Source: Pseudovibrio zosterae
GTDB taxonomy: Bacteria; Pseudomonadota; Alphaproteobacteria; Rhizobiales; Stappiaceae
Direction of reading: 5' to 3'
Assembly (NCBI RefSeq): GCF_033843645.1
Contig: NZ_JAWXVZ010000011.1
Span: 62,001-126,000, forward strand
DNA: 64,000 bases
Under the pieces are notes generated by a model. That model made no database searches and was not told the DNA's origin. It worked only from the letters and a program-made list of their open reading frames with translations. Shown in pieces: positions 17,628 through 26,438 of the stretch (the stretch's first letter is position 1; each line of letters starts with the position of its first letter). The position numbers and the translations under genes were made by a program.

Positions 17628-18842
17628 ATGAACCAACAGGTAAACACACTGCGTTCCGGACCAGATGAAGATGGTCACTTCGGAATTTACGGCGGTCGTT
17701 TTGTAGCCGAAACGCTTATGCCGCTCATTCTGGATCTGGAAAAGGCTTACAACGACGCCAAGAACGATCCCACGTTTACGGAAGAGATCAAGACGCTGAA
17801 CACCCATTACACCGGGCGTCCGTCTCCGATGTATTTTGCAGAGCGCCTCACTGAGGAGCTGGGCGGCGCGAAGGTCTACTTCAAGCGCGATGAGCTGAAC
17901 CACACCGGGTCTCACAAGATCAACAACTGTCTGGGCCAGATCTTGCTGGCAAAGCGCATGGGCAAGACCCGCATCATTGCCGAGACCGGCGCTGGTCAAC
18001 ACGGCGTGGCAACAGCCACGGTTTGTGCGCGCTTCGGCCTGCCTTGTGTTGTTTACATGGGCGCGACCGACGTTGAACGTCAGAAGCCAAATGTATTCCG
18101 CATGAAGCTTCTGGGTGCGGAGATTGTTCCTGTGACGGCAGGGGCAGGCACGCTGAAAGATGCCATGAATGAGGCGCTGCGTGACTGGGTGACCAACGTG
18201 GAAGACACCTACTACCTGATTGGGACAGCGGCAGGCCCACACCCTTATCCGGAGATGGTTCGCGATTTCCAGTCTGTGATTGGTGATGAAGCCAAGAAGC
18301 AGCTTATGGAGATGGAAGGTCGTTTGCCAGACGCCATTGTGGCTGCTGTTGGCGGGGGCTCCAACGCCATTGGTCTTTTCCACCCGTTCCTTGACGACGA
18401 TTCCGTCAAGATCTACGGCGTTGAAGCAGGCGGCAAGGGCCTTGAGGGCGAAGAACACTGCGCCTCCCTGAATGCAGGCAAGCCAGGTGTTCTCCATGGC
18501 AACCGGACCTATCTGCTTCAAGATGACGACGGTCAGATCCTTGAGGGCCACTCCGTTTCTGCCGGTCTTGATTATCCGGGCATCGGTCCTGAACACTCGT
18601 GGCTGCGGGATACGGGCCGGGTAACTTACGTGCCGATCACCGACAGCGAAGCACTGGACGCGTTCCAGATGTTGACCCGCGTAGAGGGCATCATTCCGGC
18701 ATTGGAACCGAGCCATGCGCTGGCCCAGGTGATCAAGATGGCACCGCAGATGGACAAGGATCAGATCATCGTGATGAACTTGTGCGGGCGCGGCGACAAG
18801 GACGTGTTCACGGTCGGCAATCTTCTGGGCTTTGATCTTTAA
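17628..18842 (+). CDS. trpB: Tryptophan synthase beta chain
   Basis: A 404-residue PLP enzyme that joins indole to serine. The PLP lysine is in KRDELNHTGSHKINN, the indole loop ETGAGQHGVATATVCA follows, and the phosphate cup is GGGSNAIG. I chose the ATG at 17628 (MNQQVNTLRSGPD...); an in-frame TTG at 17607 overlaps the end of trpF and gives a poor N-terminus. It is the second gene of trpFB and ends in a strong terminator. Its alpha partner is encoded 12 kb to the left on the same strand. Confidence 0.96.
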   Translation: MNQQVNTLRSGPDEDGHFGIYGGRFVAETLMPLILDLEKAYNDAKNDPTFTEEIKTLNTHYTGRPSPMYFAERLTEELGGAKVYFKRDELNHTGSHKINNCLGQILLAKRMGKTRIIAETGAGQHGVATATVCARFGLPCVVYMGATDVERQKPNVFRMKLLGAEIVPVTAGAGTLKDAMNEALRDWVTNVEDTYYLIGTAAGPHPYPEMVRDFQSVIGDEAKKQLMEMEGRLPDAIVAAVGGGSNAIGLFHPFLDDDSVKIYGVEAGGKGLEGEEHCASLNAGKPGVLHGNRTYLLQDDDGQILEGHSVSAGLDYPGIGPEHSWLRDTGRVTYVPITDSEALDAFQMLTRVEGIIPALEPSHALAQVIKMAPQMDKDQIIVMNLCGRGDKDVFTVGNLLGFDL

Positions 18843-18860
18843 AAGATCACCGAGTTTTCA

Positions 18861-18889
18861 AGCGGGGTTTTCGAGCCCCGCTGTTTTTT
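18861..18889 (+). terminator. Rho-independent terminator after trpB
   Basis: AGCGGGG / CCCCGCT stem, then a run of six T's, 18 bases after the trpB stop. Confidence 0.9.
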
Positions 18890-18914
18890 CGAGTATTTGA
18901 TTAGCTGGCTTATT

Positions 18915-19511
18915 ATGACTATTTCGCTTTACAGTGCTCTTGGGTCCAACAGTTCGGAACGCGTTGAATGGGTGCTTTCGCACAAGGCGCTTGAGTGGGA
19001 GCGCGTAGAGGTTTCCAACGAGGCCTTGAAGACCACCTACCGGGACCAGATCAATCCGTTTGGCTTTGTGCCCGCCCTTGTTCATGAGGGGCATACCCTC
19101 GTCGAATCCATGGCGATCATTGAATATCTGGAGGAGTGCTTCCCGGAGAAACCCGTTCTCGGCTCAAGCGCCAGCGAGCGCGCAGAAATTCGGGCGATCT
19201 GCTCTCATGTGGGCTCGACCATTCACAGTCCGCAGAACCGGACTGTGCTGAAGTTTCTGCGCCCCGACCTTACGGAGGCAGACAAGAAACAGCTGCGGGC
19301 AGGGTGGATTGGCGGCCAGCTACTGACGATGACGCCTCTGCTGTGGGGCAACAGTGCGTTCTGCTGCGGTTTGTCTTTCTCCGCCGCAGACGTTTTTGTG
19401 GCTACCATCTACCGAAAATATCTACAGCACGGCGGAGCGCCTATTGACCGTTTTGAAAGCCACCGCACTCATCTTGCCCATGAGGGACTGATCCCGGATT
19501 TTCTGCTTTGA
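18915..19511 (+). CDS. Glutathione S-transferase family protein
   Basis: About 198 residues. An N-terminal thioredoxin-like domain begins ISLYSALGSNSSERVEWVLS, with a Ser-rich glutathione site. The cis-Pro/substrate segment NPFGFVPALVHEG and VESMAIIEYLEE follow, then an all-helical C-terminal domain with the family's SAADVFVATI motif. The ATG at 18915 is preferred over a TTG at 18897. A maleylacetoacetate isomerase-like or detoxifying role is possible but not decided. It is a single gene after the trpB terminator. Confidence 0.8.
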   Translation: MTISLYSALGSNSSERVEWVLSHKALEWERVEVSNEALKTTYRDQINPFGFVPALVHEGHTLVESMAIIEYLEECFPEKPVLGSSASERAEIRAICSHVGSTIHSPQNRTVLKFLRPDLTEADKKQLRAGWIGGQLLTMTPLLWGNSAFCCGLSFSAADVFVATIYRKYLQHGGAPIDRFESHRTHLAHEGLIPDFLL

Positions 19512-19601
19512 GCGGTTTTGCCAAGGCATCGGTTTTTTGAGATTTGTTTGAGGTCACCACACAGCCAGGAGCTGGTGATCTCGCATCTCCATCCTCGCCT
19601 C

Positions 19602-20531
19602 TTAGAACGAAAACTGACCCTGAGATTCCATTTCAAGGACGGCACCGCTCAGGCCCGCTTCCCAGCCCAGAATGGCGCGTTTTCGGGTGACGCCCCAGTG
19701 GTAGCCACACATGTCACCAGAGCGCCCGAGGACGCGATGACAAGGCACCACAAACGAGATGGGGTTCTTGCCAACAGCCGTACCTACCGCACGGCTGGCC
19801 GACGGTTTGCCAATGTTTGCAGCGATATCTGAATAGGTGGTGGCCTTGCCCATGGGGATCTTCAGAAGGGTTTGCCAAACGCGGACTTCAAAGTCTGTAC
19901 CTATGAAGACCAGCCGCAAGGGCGTCTCCGGCGACCACATATCCGGATTGAACACCCGATCGAGATAGGGTGCTGTCTTCTCAAGGCTTTCTTCATAGGC
20001 CGCAGCAGGCCAGCGCCGCGTCATGTCCTCAAGGGCGGCCTGCTCTTCACCCGGGTCGGCAAATGCAAGCCCTGCAAGGCCTTTATCCGTTGTCATGAGA
20101 AGCACATAGCCGAACGGGCAAGGGTGAAAGCCAAAGTGGATCACAAGGCCTTCGCCGCGCTTGCGATAATCACCGGGGGTCATGGCTTCGTGGGTGACGA
20201 ACAGATCGTGAAGGCGTGAGGGGCCGGACAAACCCACCTCATAGGACGTGTCGAGCACAGAAGCGGCATCCCGCAAAAGGGCGCGGGCATGGTCCAGGGT
20301 GATCGCCTGAAGGAACTGCTTCGGCGTAATGCCAGCCCAGCGAGAAAATACCCGCTGCAACTGAATAGGCTGGAGCTGCACATCTGCGGCGAGTTGTTCC
20401 AGAGATGGCTGACTGCGCCATGTTTCCGTGATGGTCTTCAGGGTCTGGCGCACGACCTGATAGTCCTCAAAGGTCTGATCAAAAGACACTTGCTGCAGGG
20501 CTTCCTTGTCCAACGCGCCTTGTTTCAACAC
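19602..20531 (-). CDS. Ada-like AraC-type regulator fused to O6-methylguanine-DNA methyltransferase
   Basis: 309 residues in two parts. Residues about 30-125 form an AraC-type helix-turn-helix domain (LEQLAADVQLQPIQLQRVF, PSRLHDLFV). Residues about 130-300 form the alkyltransferase with the acceptor Cys264 in VVPCHRV and the DNA-binding helix SRAVGTAVGKNP. It repairs O6-alkylguanine. Unlike E. coli Ada it has no N-terminal zinc/Cys domain for phosphotriester repair, so it is a two-domain Ada variant common in alphaproteobacteria. How it would be switched on as an activator is therefore unclear. Confidence 0.9.
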   Translation of the reverse strand: MLKQGALDKEALQQVSFDQTFEDYQVVRQTLKTITETWRSQPSLEQLAADVQLQPIQLQRVFSRWAGITPKQFLQAITLDHARALLRDAASVLDTSYEVGLSGPSRLHDLFVTHEAMTPGDYRKRGEGLVIHFGFHPCPFGYVLLMTTDKGLAGLAFADPGEEQAALEDMTRRWPAAAYEESLEKTAPYLDRVFNPDMWSPETPLRLVFIGTDFEVRVWQTLLKIPMGKATTYSDIAANIGKPSASRAVGTAVGKNPISFVVPCHRVLGRSGDMCGYHWGVTRKRAILGWEAGLSGAVLEMESQGQFSF

Positions 20532-20651
20532 CGAAGATACTCCTATGCCCCTGTTGGGTCGCTTCCCGTTCTCTTGAAGGAATGTGAGAGTAGGGGCATG
20601 GCGGGTGAATAGCCACCCGAAATGCGAGCGCGCCTTAACGCCGGGCCAAGC

Positions 20652-21206
20652 TTAACCGGCGTAGACTGAAAGCCCGTCGCGCTTTGCCATTTGGATGGCC
20701 TTCACAAAGGCATCGGCAAAACTGGCTTTGTCTGCGGGATTGAGGAATGCGCCGATGGAAAGCTGCTGAGCGCCGGCGATCAGTGAAATCGCCGTCACGC
20801 CCTCATCCTCAAGCCTGCGGATCACAATGCGGGTGTGAATGGGGTTGAGCCTGAACTCTGCGGTTCGGCCCCGGCCACAGACACGGCGCACATGGATTTC
20901 GACCGGAGAAACCTTTACATGCTCATAGGCTTTGCCGGACTTGGTGCTGGAGGCAAACGCGATCCAGAGCGCCAACACCGGCACAGCCAGAATGAGTGGT
21001 GCAAACCAGAGGCCGACAGCGGCCAGAAACACGGCATAGATGCTCGCAAAACCAGCGGCAACAAGAGTGACCCGAGAGAGCCCCAGGGGTGACATCGACC
21101 TGTGAGGGGTCAATACCGCCTCAAAAAAGGGGGGAAAACACTCATTAGGGTCGCTAACTTCCACCCGCTCGCGCTGTTGCGATTGGTAGTATTTGTCCCT
21201 CGTCAT
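20652..21206 (-). CDS. DUF2244 domain integral membrane protein
   Basis: 184 residues from the ATG at 21206 (MTRDKYYQSQQ...). The body has FEAVLTPHRSMSP, then two membrane segments (about residues 52-70 and 74-90). A soluble part with VSPVEIHVRR and an Arg-rich strand region follows. This layout matches DUF2244, a family of unknown function often placed beside nth in alphaproteobacteria. The start lies only 21 bases from the divergent nth start. Function not known. Confidence 0.8.
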   Translation of the reverse strand: MTRDKYYQSQQRERVEVSDPNECFPPFFEAVLTPHRSMSPLGLSRVTLVAAGFASIYAVFLAAVGLWFAPLILAVPVLALWIAFASSTKSGKAYEHVKVSPVEIHVRRVCGRGRTAEFRLNPIHTRIVIRRLEDEGVTAISLIAGAQQLSIGAFLNPADKASFADAFVKAIQMAKRDGLSVYAG

Positions 21207-21227
21207 GGGGTGAAGTATAGAGGTTTT

Positions 21228-21992
21228 ATGGCATACGAAAAGACCCTTACAAAGACCGAGCCGACCAAAGCTCCCGCCAAGGCAAAAACGCCGGCAAAGC
21301 CACGCCGTAAAACGCTCTCTCGATCCAAGTATAACAAGGCAGAGATTGCGGCCCTGTTTGAGCGCTTTCACGAAGACAATCCGGAGCCCAAGGGCGAACT
21401 GGATCACGTCAACGACTTTACGCTGCTGGTGGCGGTGGTGCTTTCAGCGCAGGCAACAGACGTGGGCGTGAACAAAGCCACACGGCACTTGTTCCAAATC
21501 GCAGATACGCCGGAAAAAATGGTGGCTTTGGGTGAAGACCGCATTCGCGAGGAAATCCGCACCATCGGTCTTTACAAGAACAAGGCAAAAAACACGCTTC
21601 TGCTCTCGCAGCAACTCATCGAAAAGCACGGCGGCGAGGTGCCTCAGACCCGCGAAGAACTGGAGGCGCTGCCAGGGGTGGGGCGCAAGACCGCCAATGT
21701 GGTGCTGAACATTGCCTTTGGCCATCCCACGATTGCGGTAGATACGCACTTGTTCCGGATTGGAAACAGGCTGGGCCTCGCGCCGGGAAAGACGCCGCTG
21801 GATGTAGAGCTGAAGCTGGAGAAGATCATTCCCCCGCAATACATGCGGCACGCCCATCACTGGCTGATCCTGCATGGCCGCTACATTTGCAAAGCGCGTG
21901 CACCGGAATGCTCCCGGTGCATCATCTCAGACCTGTGCAAAAGCCCCGAAAATTTCGTAGGCAACCCCGGCGCAGCCAAACCCAAGAAGTGA
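21228..21992 (+). CDS. nth: Endonuclease III
   Basis: 254 residues; removes oxidised pyrimidines and nicks abasic sites in base excision repair. The helix-hairpin-helix ELEALPGVGRKTANVVLN carries the catalytic Lys, and the catalytic Asp lies in IAVDTHLFRIGNRLG. The four Cys of the [4Fe-4S] cluster are at the C-terminus (C-x6-C-x2-C-x5-C pattern in CKARAPECSRCIISDLC). The N-terminus has a basic Lys/Pro/Ala tail of about 30 residues. The ATG at 21228 with AGAGG upstream is preferred over the longer frame. Confidence 0.96.
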   Translation: MAYEKTLTKTEPTKAPAKAKTPAKPRRKTLSRSKYNKAEIAALFERFHEDNPEPKGELDHVNDFTLLVAVVLSAQATDVGVNKATRHLFQIADTPEKMVALGEDRIREEIRTIGLYKNKAKNTLLLSQQLIEKHGGEVPQTREELEALPGVGRKTANVVLNIAFGHPTIAVDTHLFRIGNRLGLAPGKTPLDVELKLEKIIPPQYMRHAHHWLILHGRYICKARAPECSRCIISDLCKSPENFVGNPGAAKPKK

Positions 21993-22032
21993 ATCCCCAA
22001 AAGTATTCACAGGGTTTTTCTGCCCCTGTTGT

Positions 22033-22464
22033 TTAATGGGTGCGAGTCTTTCTGACGCGCACGACAACTTCCACTCGGGAAATTTCCATACCTTCCGGAG
22101 GGGTCGGCAAGGATTCCAAACGCAGGCCACTATCCGGAATATCAACTACACGGTTTTCATCTTCCAGGAAGAAGTGGTGATGCTCGTGGGTGTTGGTGTC
22201 GAAATATGTCTTGGTGCCTTCAACAGCTACTTCGCGCAAAAGGCCCACTTCCGTGAACTGGTGCAGGGTGTTGTATACCGTTGCAAGAGATACCGGCACG
22301 CTTGCCACGATGGCTTCCTCGTGCAGGACTTCAGCGGATATGTGTCTGTTTCCTTTAGAGAAAAGAAGCTCAGCCAGTGCCACACGCTGGCGGGTTGGAC
22401 GCAGTCCTGCTTCGCGAAGCATGTTCACTACGTCAAATTCATGGTTTTCTTCGATCGCGTTCAT
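22033..22464 (-). CDS. irr: Iron response regulator Irr (Fur family)
   Basis: 143 residues from the ATG at 22464 (MNAIEENHEF...). The winged helix is RPTRQRVALAELLF ... SLATVYNTLHQF, and the haem-sensing histidine cluster NTHEHHHFF is at residues 91-99. There is no Cys at all, so the Cys-Pro haem regulatory motif of Bradyrhizobium Irr is absent, as in Rhizobium-type Irr. Irr represses or activates iron and haem genes under low iron. It is divergent from fabA, the conserved irr-fabABI arrangement of Rhizobiales. Confidence 0.93.
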   Translation of the reverse strand: MNAIEENHEFDVVNMLREAGLRPTRQRVALAELLFSKGNRHISAEVLHEEAIVASVPVSLATVYNTLHQFTEVGLLREVAVEGTKTYFDTNTHEHHHFFLEDENRVVDIPDSGLRLESLPTPPEGMEISRVEVVVRVRKTRTH

Positions 22465-22842
22465 AATAACCCTGCAGTCAATCTCCCTTGTCAGAAGACT
22501 GCTTTCAGTTGGTCGAGAATGTCGCCACACATCGAAATCTCGACTCGTCGTCCTAAAGAACCCCGAGCCCTCTGCTGAAACCTGTTCAACACACGGAGCG
22601 TCCGGCGCGAATAGCTGGAATTCCGAATTGGTCCAGTTGCGCTTTACAATAATAATAAGAACAGTCTTGTGTGAACGCAACTGCGGACATTAGGCACACG
22701 CATTCTCCCATACGCTGGTCTTTCGTTGACCGAAAGCGTGTGTTAGGAAAGCGCGAACAGAAAAACTAAACCATCGTTTAGGATCGCCGCGCCGATACAC
22801 GGCATGGTGGCCGATGACAGCGATTAAATATGCGGGAATGGG
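22465..22842. promoter_or_regulatory. irr-fabA divergent regulatory region
   Basis: This 378-base gap holds the promoters of irr (leftward) and fabA (rightward). I see a short inverted repeat CTAAAC-CATC-GTTTAG at 22766-22781 and an AT-rich stretch near 22645-22665 (ACAATAATAATAAG). No clear iron-box palindrome could be read. No gene is apparent here. Confidence 0.5.
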
Positions 22843-23358
22843 ATGCATACAGGGCGTTCGAGCTTCGACTACGAAGACCTACTGAAATGCGGACGTGGAG
22901 AGCTGTTTGGCGCGGGCAATGCCCAGTTGCCTCTGCCTCCAATGCTCATGTTCGATCGGATCTCCGAGATCTCCGAGGAAGGTGGCGAATACGGCAAGGG
23001 CCTGATCCGCGCCGAACTGGAAATCAAGCCTGACCTCTGGTTCTTCGAGTGTCACTTCAAAGGTGACCCGGTAATGCCAGGCTGCCTGGGCCTTGACGCT
23101 TTGTGGCAGATGACCGGTTTCTTCCTCGGCTGGCTGGGTGAGCCAGGCCGCGGCCGTGCTCTTTCGGTTGGCGAGATCAAATTTACCGGTCAGATCACAC
23201 CAGAAGTTAAGAAGATCGAGTATGGTGTAGACCTGAAGCGCGTCATGCGCTCCAAGCTGAAGCTCGCCATTGCGGATGGCTGGGTTAAGGCAGACGGTGA
23301 AAAAATCTACGTTGCCAAAGATCTGCGCGTTGGTCTGTTCCAGGACGACGCCAAGTAA
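22843..23358 (+). CDS. fabA: 3-hydroxydecanoyl-ACP dehydratase/isomerase FabA
   Basis: 171 residues; hot-dog-fold enzyme that dehydrates beta-hydroxyacyl-ACP and isomerises trans-2- to cis-3-decenoyl-ACP, so making unsaturated fatty acids. The catalytic His71 (FFECHFKGDPVMPG) and Asp85 (GCLGLDALWQ) are present. The N-terminus SSFDYEDLLKCGRGELFG is typical. It is followed by fabB and fabI in the same direction, a full unsaturated-fatty-acid unit. Confidence 0.97.
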   Translation: MHTGRSSFDYEDLLKCGRGELFGAGNAQLPLPPMLMFDRISEISEEGGEYGKGLIRAELEIKPDLWFFECHFKGDPVMPGCLGLDALWQMTGFFLGWLGEPGRGRALSVGEIKFTGQITPEVKKIEYGVDLKRVMRSKLKLAIADGWVKADGEKIYVAKDLRVGLFQDDAK

Positions 23359-23391
23359 ACCTTCCTTTGCAAGGTAGCTACGAGAACAACA

Positions 23392-23413
23392 AGAGGCCTG
23401 AAAACAGGCCTCT
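23392..23413 (+). terminator. Hairpin between fabA and fabB
   Basis: A perfect 9-base stem (AGAGGCCTG / CAGGCCTCT) with an AAAA loop but no T-run. It could be an attenuator or an RNA-processing site setting fabA and fabB levels apart. Confidence 0.45.
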
Positions 23414-23478
23414 GTCATGTGCAGTGATCGATGGGCGCCCTTGAGCGCCTCGTCGTGTTTTAACCACGGGAGTCCTTC

Positions 23479-24696
23479 ATGAGGCGTGTGGTCGTTACCG
23501 GTATCGGTATTGTCTCTTCTATTGGTGATAATGCAGCTGAAGTGCAGCAGAGCCTTTACGATGGTAAATCCGGCATCGTTCGTGCTCAGGAATATGCAGA
23601 TCTTGGCTTCAAGTGTCAGGTTCATGGTGCCCCTAAGGTGGACCCTTTTGAAGCGCTTGGCCGCCGCACAACCCGCTTCATGGGTGCAGGCGCCGCATGG
23701 AACTACATTGCCATGGAGCAGGCGATTGAAGACGCCAAGCTCTCTGAAGATCTGGTGAGCAATGAGCGTACCGGTCTCATCATGGGGTCTGGTGGTCCCT
23801 CCACCCCGGCGATTGTGGAGGCTGCGGACATTACCCGCGCCAAAGGCCCACGCCGCATTGGACCAACCGCCGTGCCGAAGGCAATGAGCTCCACCAACTC
23901 TGCGACACTGGCTACGCCGTTCAAGATCCACGGCGTGAACTACTCCATCTCCGCAGCATGCGCGACCACCAACATCTGTATTGGTAACGCGGCTGAGCTG
24001 ATCCAGTGGGGCAAGCAGGACATCGTGTTTGCCGGTGGCGGCGAGGAACTGGACTGGACGCTGTCCAACATGTTCGACGCCATGGGCGCCATGTCCAGCA
24101 ACTACAACGAAACGCCTGAGAGCGCTTCCCGCCCATACGACAAGAACCGCGACGGGTTCGTGATCGCTGGTGGCGCAGGCGTGCTGGTTCTGGAAGAGCT
24201 GGAACACGCAAAGGCCCGCGGCGCGACCATCTACGCTGAAGTTGTTGGCTATGGCCAGACCTCTGACGGCTACGACATGGTGGCTCCGAGCGGTGAGGGC
24301 GCTGCACGCTGCATGCGTCTTGCCATGGAAGGCCTCGACTGCGAGATCGACTACATCAACCCGCACGCGACCTCCACTCCAGTGGGCGACATCAAGGAAA
24401 TCGAAGCGATCCGCGAAGTGTTTGGTGACAAGATCCCACCAATCTCCGCGACCAAAGCGCTGACCGGTCACTCTTTGGGTGCTGCTGGCGTTCAGGAAGC
24501 AATCTATTCGCTGCTGATGATGAAGGGCGACTTCATTGCCGCTTCTGCGCACATCGAAGAGCTGGATCCAGAATTTGCTGACATGCCAATCGTTCGTGAG
24601 CGCAAGGACAATGCCGGACTGAACTGCGTTCTGTCCAACGGCTTTGGCTTCGGCGGCACCAACGCTTCCGTCGTGTTCAAGCGATACACCGACTAG
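23479..24696 (+). CDS. fabB: 3-oxoacyl-ACP synthase I FabB
   Basis: 405-residue condensing enzyme of fatty-acid elongation, needed after FabA in unsaturated fatty-acid synthesis. The catalytic triad is Cys161 (ISAACATTN), His296 (NPHATSTPVGD) and His331 (ALTGHSLGAAG). Length matches E. coli FabB (406). The second gene of fabA-fabB-fabI; 62 bases separate it from fabI. Confidence 0.97.
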   Translation: MRRVVVTGIGIVSSIGDNAAEVQQSLYDGKSGIVRAQEYADLGFKCQVHGAPKVDPFEALGRRTTRFMGAGAAWNYIAMEQAIEDAKLSEDLVSNERTGLIMGSGGPSTPAIVEAADITRAKGPRRIGPTAVPKAMSSTNSATLATPFKIHGVNYSISAACATTNICIGNAAELIQWGKQDIVFAGGGEELDWTLSNMFDAMGAMSSNYNETPESASRPYDKNRDGFVIAGGAGVLVLEELEHAKARGATIYAEVVGYGQTSDGYDMVAPSGEGAARCMRLAMEGLDCEIDYINPHATSTPVGDIKEIEAIREVFGDKIPPISATKALTGHSLGAAGVQEAIYSLLMMKGDFIAASAHIEELDPEFADMPIVRERKDNAGLNCVLSNGFGFGGTNASVVFKRYTD

Positions 24697-24758
24697 TCTT
24701 ATTGGGAACGGGTTGGACCTTATGAAACTCCAACCCGCTCCGACAACAGGAGTTTCAT

Positions 24759-25565
24759 ATGAGCAAGCTGATGCAGGGCAAGCGTGGTCTTGTGATGGGC
24801 ATTGCAAACGACCATTCAATTGGCTGGAGCATTGCGAAAGCGCTTGCTGATGCGGGCGCTGAATTGGCCTTTACCTATCAGGGCGATGCCTTTGGAAAGC
24901 GCGTGAAGCCGCTTGCCGAGAGTGTTGGCGCTGATCTGGTGCTTCCATGTGATGTGGAAGACATTGCCACTGTTGATGCGGTGTTTGACCGCCTGAAGGA
25001 AGAATGGGGTTCCATCGACTTCCTCGTGCATGCCATTGCGTTCTCTGACAAGAACGAGCTGAAAGGCAAGTACGGCGATACCACGCGCGAGAACTTCTCC
25101 CGTACTATGGTTATCTCCTGCTTCTCTTTCACTGAAGTTGCCAAGCGCGCAGCAGAGCTGATGACCAACGGCGGTTCCATGCTGACCCTGACCTATGGCG
25201 GCGCAACCCGCGTGCAGCCGAACTACAATGTCATGGGTGTGGCCAAAGCAGCTCTGGAAGCCTCTGTACGCTATCTGGCGTTCGACTATGGTGAGAAGGG
25301 CATCCGGGTGAATGCGCTTTCTGCTGGCCCTGTGCGAACACTTGCAGGCGCAGGCATTGGCGATGCGCGCTTGATGTACAACTTCCAGCAGGTTAACTCC
25401 CCGTTGAAGGCCTCGGTAACCTCTGACCAACTGGGTGGCTCTGGCCTTTACCTGCTTTCCGATCTGTCAGGTGGCGTAACCGGTGAAGTGCATTTTGTGG
25501 ACGCTGGCTACAACATCATGTCCATGCCACGCCTTGAAAGCCTGAAGACGCTCGACAAGGCCTGA
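24759..25565 (+). CDS. fabI: Enoyl-ACP reductase (NADH) FabI
   Basis: 268-residue short-chain-dehydrogenase-type reductase that completes each elongation cycle. The nucleotide-binding GIANDHSIGWSIAKAL and the catalytic Tyr146, Tyr156 and Lys163 (NYNVMGVAK) are present at the E. coli positions. It is the triclosan-target type. It ends the fabABI unit before a strong terminator. Rhizobiales often carry a second FabI elsewhere. Confidence 0.96.
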   Translation: MSKLMQGKRGLVMGIANDHSIGWSIAKALADAGAELAFTYQGDAFGKRVKPLAESVGADLVLPCDVEDIATVDAVFDRLKEEWGSIDFLVHAIAFSDKNELKGKYGDTTRENFSRTMVISCFSFTEVAKRAAELMTNGGSMLTLTYGGATRVQPNYNVMGVAKAALEASVRYLAFDYGEKGIRVNALSAGPVRTLAGAGIGDARLMYNFQQVNSPLKASVTSDQLGGSGLYLLSDLSGGVTGEVHFVDAGYNIMSMPRLESLKTLDKA

Positions 25566-25595
25566 TTGGGCCCAACATCCTTAGCATTCAACATG

Positions 25596-25637
25596 AAAAA
25601 GCGGCCTTTCGATCATCTCGAGAGGCCGCTTTTTTTG
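25596..25637. terminator. Bidirectional terminator after fabI
   Basis: AAAAAGCGGCCT and AGGCCGCTTTTTT frame a 15-base loop; serves fabI and the convergent SH3 gene. Confidence 0.9.
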
Positions 25638-25654
25638 ATTGATACCGTGGTTTT

Positions 25655-26194
25655 TTAGAGGTCTTCGTCGGGATAGACGCCGAACAGGCGGGTTTGATCC
25701 ACCCAGCCCTCAAAGTCTTTCCCGGAGATGCGGCAATAGCCATCCTCACATTCCAGAACACCTGCCAACACCAGCGGCTCCATGTAAGCGATGATGCGCT
25801 CGTTTGGACCGGGGCTTGCGCGCAGGGGAGTCGTTTCAGACTTTTCGGCCCATGGCGTTACAAGCGCTGAACGGTAGCCGGACAGCAGTGTCCTGAACAC
25901 CCAGCCCGTGTTGCCTTCCCAGTCGCGAATACGGCGCCAGTTCTCAAACTCCTGAATGATTTCCACCGGCACCCGACTCTTCACAAACGACCAGGCAATG
26001 TCGTGGTCGCGGCTTGGACCCACACGCACATTGACGCGGTCGGACTTGATGCTGACGTAACGGGGGATCGGCAAGCCGCTTGCACCGGTGCCTGAAGACT
26101 GTGCAAGAACGGGGGCAGAGACAGAACCCAGTGACGCCGCGATCATGAGGGTACTCAAGAAAAGACGAACAGCTCGGAATCTGTTATTTGGCAT
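25655..26194 (-). CDS. Periplasmic bacterial SH3-domain protein
   Basis: About 179 residues from the ATG at 26194 (MPNNRFRAVRLF...), with a signal peptide ending near SAPVLAQ. Two SH3-like repeats follow: SDRVNVRVGPSRDHDIAW...WRRIRDWEGNTGWV, and TPLRASPGPNERIIAY...CRISGKDFEGWVDQ. This layout fits the SH3_4/SH3_3 type proteins that bind cell-wall or act as periplasmic adaptors. A TTG at 26218 would add 8 residues. The specific role is unknown. It is divergent from the dehydrogenase gene. Confidence 0.82.
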   Translation of the reverse strand: MPNNRFRAVRLFLSTLMIAASLGSVSAPVLAQSSGTGASGLPIPRYVSIKSDRVNVRVGPSRDHDIAWSFVKSRVPVEIIQEFENWRRIRDWEGNTGWVFRTLLSGYRSALVTPWAEKSETTPLRASPGPNERIIAYMEPLVLAGVLECEDGYCRISGKDFEGWVDQTRLFGVYPDEDL

Positions 26195-26438
26195 GGCTTT
26201 ATCGGGACTTTCCAACAAGGAGTTTGGCGTTTGGGTTGTATGAGTGAGACTGAAGTATCATTCTACTCATGCTACAAAATCACTAAGCGGCTGCTAGAGT
26301 AAACAGGCTTGATTGACAACACTTGTTTTACACGGGCCATCTGCTTATGAAAACAGGTGGGGGCTACGGATTTCCAGTAGCCTATGGTGGACATCGTAGA
26401 GTTAACAAACTCTCAATTAATTTCAGAAGGCGGGGATC

